Of a DNA stretch of 64,000 bases, positions 57,701 to 64,000 are shown piece by piece. The notes beneath the pieces were generated by a model that saw only the letters and a list, made by a program, of their open reading frames with translations, was not told the DNA's origin and did not search any database. The number at the start of each line of letters is the position of its first letter. Within the stretch, counting starts at the first letter, position 1. This DNA is from Amoebidium appalachense (taxonomy: Eukaryota > Ichthyosporea). The position numbers were made by a program, and so were the translations under genes. The stretch lies in assembly GCA_963693365.1 (NCBI GenBank), contig CAVNZM010000004.1, forward strand, positions 1,736,001 through 1,800,000, in the 5' to 3' direction.

Positions 57701-58009
57701 CACACACACGCACACGCACACACACACACACACGCACACACACACACACACACACAGGCCATCGAGAATCTAGGGATGGTGATGTGTTTCCTTCTTGCGT
57801 CGGAGGCCAAAGAGTGGATTGATGCCCGCAGGCAATCATTGCAGGACCAACACGATGCCAGAAACATTGAAAAATTGAAACAGAAAGCAGAGGTTGGATG
57901 CTCCCCCCCCCCCCCCCCCCCCCCCCAAGCCCACCCCGTTCTACACTATTCCTCTTACCTCCCTCTATTAGCGCTTATTCAACGTGCCCTATGCACACAC
58001 GCACACGCG

Positions 58010-58060
<51 letters not shown>

Positions 58061-58087
58061 CCGCGCACACACACACTCACACTCACA

Positions 58088-58183
<96 letters not shown>

Positions 58184-58227
58184 CATGCGCACACACTCAC
58201 ACTCTCACTCACACGTACACACACACA

Positions 58228-58274
<47 letters not shown>

Positions 58275-58439
58275 ACACTCACACACACACACACACACAC
58301 TCACACACACACTCACAAACACAAACACACTCACACCTTGTGCCATGTTGACACAAGCCCACCCCGTTCTACACTATTCCTCTTACCTCCCTCTATTAGC
58401 GCTTATTCAACGTGCCCTATGCACACACGCACACGCGCG

Positions 58440-58482
<43 letters not shown>

Positions 58483-58511
58483 CCGCGCACACACACTCAC
58501 ACTCACACACA

Positions 58512-58609
<98 letters not shown>

Positions 58610-58650
58610 CATGCGCACACACTCACACTCTCACTCACACGTACACACAC

Positions 58651-58709
<59 letters not shown>

Positions 58710-60048
58710 ACTCACACTCACACACACACACACACACACTCACACACACACTCACAAACACAAACACACTCACACCTTGTGCCATGTTGACACACCCTAT
58801 CACATAACGTTGTTCATAACTGCCAAATTCATTGAACAATGCACATGCTTTTCAGGAGGAGCTCAAGGTTAAAGGCACATTATAGGAGTAACGAACACTT
58901 CTGCCATTGGAACGCTCACCTACATTAACCTATCACTAGTTGCCATACTCGTCGGAAATGCGTGTGGGTTAACTAGGAACTCAAGTTTAAAGGGGTTTCT
59001 TTCAGGCCGATTGATGGGCCCTTTCGGGTCAGGCCAAAATCCTTTTTTTTTTTTTTTTGTTTTATGCGCATCAAACCAATCATTAAGCGCATATCTCTTT
59101 CGGGTCTGACCCGACCCGGATCCCTAAACAAACCCCCTTAAACGCCATACCGAGCAATGGCAACACCATATGACAATTGGATACGTCATTCTCTAGAGCC
59201 ACCCTATTGAATGATTCGTGTCCCTTAACAGGAGGAAGCCAAGTTTGCCGGCACGCCAGTGACTATTCAGAACTTTCTGGAATGGCGGAGCAAGTTCGAA
59301 GCCGAGCAGAGGGCACAGCTGCTTAAAGAGCACAAGGAGGTGGCTGCTAAGGCCTCAAGAAAGACAGGTGTGTACAGTCAGTCCCTTGTTCTTTCTTTTG
59401 TGTTCTTTTGGCTTCTTTCTTTCTTTCCTCCTTTCTTTCTTTCTTTCCAATTTCTGTGTGTATGTGTGTTTGGGGGGGAGGGGGGGGGAGGAGTTGGGGT
59501 GGGTGGGTGGGAGTGGGTGGTGTGTGCGTGTCCGTGCATGTGTGCGTGTGTGCGTGCGTGCGTGCGTGCGTCCATGCGTCCGTGCGTCCATGCGTCCGTG
59601 TGCGTCCGTGTGTGTGTCTGCCAATATTACATTCTGTTAATGTGTGCTATGCACTCTGTGTTGTGTTGTCCGTCGTGAGTGTGTTATTTGTAATTTGTAA
59701 CACATTTTAACCCCCCCTCCTACCCCGCTCCCCCCCCCCCTTAGCTTAACTAATCACCATGCACCATCGGACGATTAGACGTGTGATCTGGCTCGTAAAG
59801 AGTGTTTCTCTTTTCCCCTCAACCCGGTGGTGATTATACCGAGATTTTTTTTTCTTTGCACCCGATGCAGCACCAGGTGATGTGCTATTGGTGTACCAAC
59901 TGACCACACGACCACATGTCCTTACAGGCCGGCAACTGTTCGAAACAGACAAGAACATGGCTGCTTCAGATGCTGCGTACATGGAGGAAGGTGTGTGCTT
60001 GTGTTTGTGTGTGTGTGTGTGTGTGGGTGCATGTGGGTGTGGGTGGTG

Positions 60049-60081
<33 letters not shown>

Positions 60082-61041
60082 GCGCGCGCGCTGCACGTAG
60101 GCCAGGGGTTGCCTGTGCATGCCTTTTGGTGTAGGTGTAGGTGTGTGTATGTGGTTATGTGTGTGGAGAGGGGGGGTTGGGGGGAAGGGGGGGGGGAGGG
60201 GGGGGGGGGGGGAGGGGTTAATCTGGACACCGATGTGGTGTGGAGTGAAAAAAGGTGGGAATTTGTGGGTCATAGTTGTGCAGGTTGTTTCGGGTTTCTT
60301 GATTATTTCGTTTCCCATAAACTGCTTGTCCCCGTATTTCCTTCTCTCTCTCTCTCTCTCTCCCTCCCTCCCTCCCTCCCTCCCTCCCTCCCTCCCTCCC
60401 TCCCTCCCTCCCTCCCTCCCTCCCTCCCTCTCTCCCTCCCTCCCTCCCTCCCTCCCTCCCTCCCCCCCTCCCTCCCTCCCTCCCTTTCCCCCTCCCTCTC
60501 TCTCTCGCTCTCGCTCTTGCTCTCTCTCTCTCTCTCTCTCTCCCTCCCTCCCTCCCTCCCTCCCTCTCTCTCTCTCTCCCCCCTCCCCCCCCCCCCCCCC
60601 CCCCCCCCCACCCGCCAACACCACCCCGGCCGCCGCCGCCACTGCCACTGCCACCACCCACCCACCCACTTTCCGACCCACCGCCCATGTTGCCACACTC
60701 CGTTTTTCACCTTGTGTTTACCCTATTGTATCTTCACACACTAAATTCGGCCTTATTATATATCAATACACTGAAAATCACCTCCTCATATATCAAACAC
60801 TTAAACTTACATTTTTATATATTCAAACACTTGAATTTACTTTATTACATCTCCTTACAAAACATTTACCGTATTGTATTTTCAAAACACTGAAACTGAC
60901 CCAATTATCTCGTGTGTAGGGGACGAGGGTATCGATGTTGCAGCCGAGAGGGCGCTTGCGGCGCAGGAGGGTGAGGTGGACGTGGATGAGACCCTGTTTG
61001 AGGATGACGTGCAGCTGGAGTTCAGCGACGAGGACGACTAG
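54304..61041 (+). CDS. RWDD1: RWD domain protein, RWDD1/Gir2 (DFRP2) family, 9 coding exons
   Basis: Complete, 244 residues, the same size as animal RWDD1. Exons: 54304-54310, 54385-54450, 55564-55644, 56093-56154, 56803-56865, 57758-57892, 59232-59367, 59928-59990 and 60920-61041 (TAG). The first coding exon is only 7 nt (ATG TCT G). The RWD domain (about residues 4-110) shows [29 protein letters not shown] and [11 protein letters not shown]. Next come a charged helix and the [19 protein letters not shown] segment, then [10 protein letters not shown] and an acidic tail ending [11 protein letters not shown]. In known systems this family stabilises the DRG2/Rbg2 GTPase and binds Gcn1, linking it to translation and amino-acid starvation. 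All phases agree. Two acceptors close microsatellite or low-complexity tracts. Confidence 0.95.
56451..56562 (+). repeat. Intronic sense repeat (RWDD1 intron 4)
   Basis: AAGGATGGGTTCTGTCTGTT through TGTGTGGTTTGCACTCTGCA and GTGTACTTCGTACTTTATTA to ACATTCAACCCCC. Confidence 0.9.
57927..58796 (+). repeat. 428-bp tandem duplication in an RWDD1 intron
   Basis: AAGCCCACCCCGTTCTACAC begins copies at 57927 and 58355. Each holds CACGCGCGCG, (CA)n with CAT-CCGCGC, CAGTCATGCGC, (CT)n, and ends in CACACCTTGTGCCATGTTGA. Copies differ only in tract lengths and a few bases. Confidence 0.92.
59641..59710 (+). repeat. Intronic sense repeat, truncated diverged copy (RWDD1 intron 7)
   Basis: GTGCTATGCACTCTGTGTTG, CCGTCGTGAGTGTG and ACACATTTTAACCCCCC, in RWDD1 orientation. 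Confidence 0.65.
60349..60600 (+). repeat. (CT)n / (CCCT)n / poly-C pyrimidine tract in the last RWDD1 intron
   Basis: About 250 bp containing almost only pyrimidines: CT, then CCCT units, CT again and poly-C. A polypurine-polypyrimidine mirror-type tract with triplex (H-DNA) potential. Confidence 0.95.
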
Positions 61042-61256
61042 CGCTATATTTAGTTCATTGCGCTATTTATAGTGTCATCGTGACGGGGCCGTTGGGTGGG
61101 TGGGTGGGTGTGGACGGGGGGGGGGGGGGGGGGGGGGGGGCTTTATTCTTCTTACTGATCGAAGGTGTGGAGCTTGCTCCCTTTGGTGTTCTTTTGTGCT
61201 TTGATTCGTCGTTGACGTCTTCTTCTTCTTCTTCTTTCTCTTCTTGTTGATTTTTT

Positions 61257-61306
<50 letters not shown>

Positions 61307-61501
61307 ATTGTGGTGATCTTTGTGCAATAAGTAGATCATGTTGTGGTTGCTGTTCGATTTACAAATTTATATTGCCCTTCTGATTGGGTAATCGTGTGTG
61401 TATCGCTGATAAGGGTACCTTGGGTCAGCAAGTACGTGAATGCATCCACATGCATACCGACACATCTGTGCACCCACACACGTGCAGACACGCACACTAC
61501 C

Positions 61502-61581
<80 letters not shown>

Positions 61582-62203
61582 CAGCCATTGATCTTGTTTA
61601 CTCGCGTCATACTGTGCACGCATGCCCGTATTACACAATCTGTGAACTGACCGAGACATGATAGGATTGTCCGTGTTAGTCTGTACATGCACACAGTTCA
61701 ACTTGTGCAAGTGACAAAGGTTTCTTGTGCGTTTTCAGGTTTTCTATTTCCCCAGAAAGCAATGGTATCACTGGCATGCACCGGTTGCATGCATCTCAAA
61801 ATCCATTGTCACATAGACATGAGACCTCGTGTCAACCATAGTACATAATATGGCGCTACCTTCCCCTCCCCCGCAACAGTAGTAAAACATCCTTCTCCCC
61901 TGTCAAGTTGCTCAGTCCGTTAGTGGGGTCCCAAAACGTTAAATACCCATCATTTGCCAACGCTGTAGACATAGTCAAACACAAGTTCTATCACTGACGC
62001 CGCGCTTCACGTGCACGCCTCTGTGGAAAAACCAGCCGCCTGTTTTTGGTACGTAAAACCCAACCAAATCGGTCCCTCCCCCCCCCCCTCCCCCCCCCCC
62101 CCCCCCCCCCTTTCCACCTTGCATGCATTATTCTACCCCACGGCTCCCACGACACATACACACTTCAATCCCATGCGCACAACATGGATACACAAAAGTA
62201 TGT
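61042..62203. other. Convergent intergenic region between RWDD1 and the ADP-ribosyltransferase-like gene
   Basis: RWDD1 3' flank with poly-G (61118-61140), a T-run/G-run (61251-61306), a (CA)n (61503-61580), then unique DNA to 62077 and a poly-C (about 62077-62110). No exon recognised. Confidence 0.5.
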
Positions 62204-62749
62204 TCACCCCTCCTCCTCCCCATCATCCACAATGCGCAGAGCAACTACCCTGCGTGGGTCCTTCACACAGTGTTCAGATCGGCGCACAGACGTGCCAGGC
62301 GGTGCATGTGCCGTGTCAGAGTGTGTCTGCCAGTTGTCTCCTGCAGCCCTCACCACGTGCACACGACCAGGCATCACAAGCACCTGGGAGCCAATGGGTG
62401 GAGCAGGTTGGTTACTGTATATGGAAAGAATGTTTGGAGGCCAAAGCACTACACACGTCCGCATGCTAGCACTAGTTCCGAACCCTCAACTTACTGGTTG
62501 GGAAATGATTTACGAATTTGATGGTGATGGTATCGTGTATGGAGCCAACTTTTTTGTGGTGAAATAAAGTACAACATGGCAAGGATTGCTGCAAGTGCAC
62601 ATAGGAGGGCAAGTGGCACCCAATGAGAACTATCGCAAAAGTTCATAAATTGGTTGCGTATTTGTGTTTGTTAGTGTGTTTGTTTGTGTGTGTGTAGGTG
62701 GAGGTGGCGGTGGCGGTGGCAGCGATGGTGGTGGTGGTGGGTAGTGGAA

Positions 62750-62791
<42 letters not shown>

Positions 62792-63026
62792 GGAGGAGAC
62801 GAAACTATGGGGGACGCATGCATACCTCGATCAGCACATCGCCAAAGGCCTTTGCCTTGCTCCTATCCTCCGTCACATACACCCCCGGCCCAAACATCCC
62901 ACCGGAACTGGGCCGGAATCCCTCCTGGAATATAGCCCGGGCGGTATCGTGGCTGGGAGTGCCGTGATACATGATGACAGTGTGGCAGCCAAATTGGGCA
63001 CGGTGCCCACGACGACCACACGTGTG

Positions 63027-63030
<4 letters not shown>
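62204..63030 (-). CDS. PARP/GIG2-like ADP-ribosyltransferase domain, last two exons
   Basis: Exons 63030-62826 and 62383-62204 (TGA) join in phase. Together they read CHTCGRRGHRAQFGCHTVIM, then YHGT, AIFQEGFRPSSGGMFGPGVY and SKAKAFGD, then VLVMPGRVHVV, NWQTHSDTAHAPPG and EEHCVKDP-like SEHCVKDPRRVV. YHGT..GF.S..G.FGPGVY is the NAD-binding H-Y core of the PARP-like fold, and the later SDTA.APPG and HCVKDP segments match the vertebrate GIG2/PARP-like group. A CHxC..H..CH cluster before the domain may bind zinc. The catalytic Glu of canonical PARPs is not evident, so mono-ADP-ribosylation or loss of activity are both open. The first exon here starts in phase 2; upstream exons lie between 63031 and the window end or beyond. 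Confidence 0.75.
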
Positions 63031-63084
<54 letters not shown>

Positions 63085-63401
63085 AGGGGGGGGGGGGGGG
63101 GGGTGGAGAGATGAGGAAGGAGGGGGGGGGGGGGCGGGGGGAGGAGGAGTGGGCGGAGGAAAGGTCAATAGACGGCAGGGGGCAAAGGGGGACGTAGGAT
63201 GGTTATGTGAAGATAATCGGTGCCAGTTTGTGTCCAAACTGGGAAAACAGGTGGGATGGGGGAGCGGGGAGAGGGGGGGGGGGAGGGGGGGGGGGGGGGG
63301 GGGGTGGCAGTTTTGGTGGGTAAGAGCAGTCACTTGAAAGTGATAATATGAAGTGAGCGCTAGAAAACACTACTGGTGCTTGGGGGGTCAGCCCATCAGA
63401 A
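63031..63401. other. Intron or upstream sequence of the ADP-ribosyltransferase-like gene
   Basis: (TG)n (63031-63082), poly-G blocks (63087-63103, 63121-63140, 63273-63304) and short unique stretches. No exon is recognised. Confidence 0.5.
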
Positions 63402-63755
63402 ACTATGGGGTGGATTCGGACGTATCCACCGGTGGCGCCACGACGCAGCATAGCAGCCGTGGCGGTGCCTGTAAGTGGCATAAATTTATATGTTTGTGTG
63501 TATATTTATATAGTAATCATATTTATTATCTTATATATTTGCACTATATTCATACTTCATAACATATATTCATAAAAATTATATAATTTTCATACACTAT
63601 TAGCGCTTCGCCTCGATTTTGGAATTTGGCGCAGTGGCTCAGATCAATCAAGCCAACCAATCAGACAGCAGGAAACTTTGGTCCGGGCGGCCCGGTATCG
63701 GTGCCCATGTCGCCATTTTCACCACCGGCGGATACGTCCGTATCCACCCCATAGT
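63402..63755. mobile_element. 354-bp MITE-like element with 34-bp terminal inverted repeats
   Basis: The left arm (63402-63435, starting ACTATGGGGTGGAT) and right arm (63722-63755, ending ATCCACCCCATAGT) are inverted repeats matching at about 32 of 34 positions. GAA flanks both ends (63399-63401 and 63756-63758), consistent with a 3-bp target duplication. The interior is AT-rich (63480-63600) with no transposase. Terminal CACTATGGGG at one end and the 3-bp duplication recall CACTA-type elements, but the superfamily is not certain. Confidence 0.7.
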
Positions 63756-63758
63756 GAA

Positions 63759-63888
63759 GCAGAAAGATGGGTTCGTATGTGTGTGGGTGGGGGAAGGGAA
63801 ATAGGGAGACGGTGTTAAAGGCCAGGGGGAGGGGGGCGGCGATGGGGGGACCGGAGGGAGACAGGTTGTGTGTGTGGGGGGGGCCCAG

Positions 63889-63919
<31 letters not shown>

Positions 63920-64000
63920 ACAGGGAAGAAACAGAGAGGGGGGGGGGGGGGGGAGGTTACTTGTGACGGCGAGTGGTGTGTGTGGTACCACCACACAGCA
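63759..64000. other. Window end, G-rich
   Basis: Poly-G runs at about 63891-63919 and 63938-63952 with short unique pieces between. No coding sequence is supported. Confidence 0.5.

Noticed and set aside
62046-62567. 173-residue plus-strand ORF ending GANFFVVK near an AATAAA
   Set aside because: It overlaps the minus-strand ADP-ribosyltransferase exon, which has matching phase and recognisable family motifs; the plus ORF has none.

Overview
The window is nuclear DNA from a eukaryote. Genes are broken into short exons by GT-AG introns, and the introns are packed with extraordinary amounts of (CA)n/(TG)n, poly-C/poly-G, (CT)n and C-then-A tracts. The gene set suggests a unicellular, chitin-making or chitin-handling eukaryote, perhaps on the opisthokont side: hamartin/TSC1, an RWDD1/Gir2-like protein, an SLC25A34/35-like carrier, a GH19 chitinase, leucine biosynthesis, an unusual GH31 enzyme and an ADP-ribosyltransferase-like protein. 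The species placement is inference only; no rRNA or tRNA is visible.

Layout. (1) 579-6818 (+): the last seven exons of 2-isopropylmalate synthase; its 5' end lies before the window. (2) 7877-10475 (+): an unrecognised repeat-containing gene with an in-frame TAG, a tandemly duplicated terminal exon, and a decayed copy of the 2-isopropylmalate synthase 3' end. (3) 12856-16461 (+): a complete four-exon mitochondrial carrier. (4) 18225-25521 (-): a GH19 chitinase in six exons. (5) 25522-30923: mostly non-coding, with one EGF-like module (-) and one orphan exon-like ORF. (6) 30924-36686 (+): a complete five-exon GH31 glucosidase/transglucosidase with a signal peptide and a C-terminal membrane anchor. 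(7) 39745-53729 (-): hamartin in at least 17 exons. (8) 54304-61041 (+): an RWDD1/Gir2-like protein in nine exons, head to head with hamartin over 574 bp. (9) 62204-63030 (-): the last two recognised exons of a PARP/GIG2-like ADP-ribosyltransferase, followed by a 354-bp terminal-inverted-repeat element.

How the genes relate. There is no operon-like organisation. Three genes touch amino-acid or nutrient status: leucine synthesis, hamartin (a negative regulator of TORC1 in known systems) and Gir2/RWDD1 (a Gcn1/DRG2 partner in known systems). The last two share a short divergent promoter region.

The most interesting signal is a dispersed repeat of about 100-285 bp. At least 11 recognisable copies lie in introns of five different genes. 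Every copy is in the sense orientation of its host gene and none was seen between genes. Each carries a GTAC-TTC-GTAC core and most lead into poly-C. This behaves like an introner-like or strongly sense-selected element and may be undescribed. Second to this, many 3' splice sites are simply the CAG at the end of a CA microsatellite.
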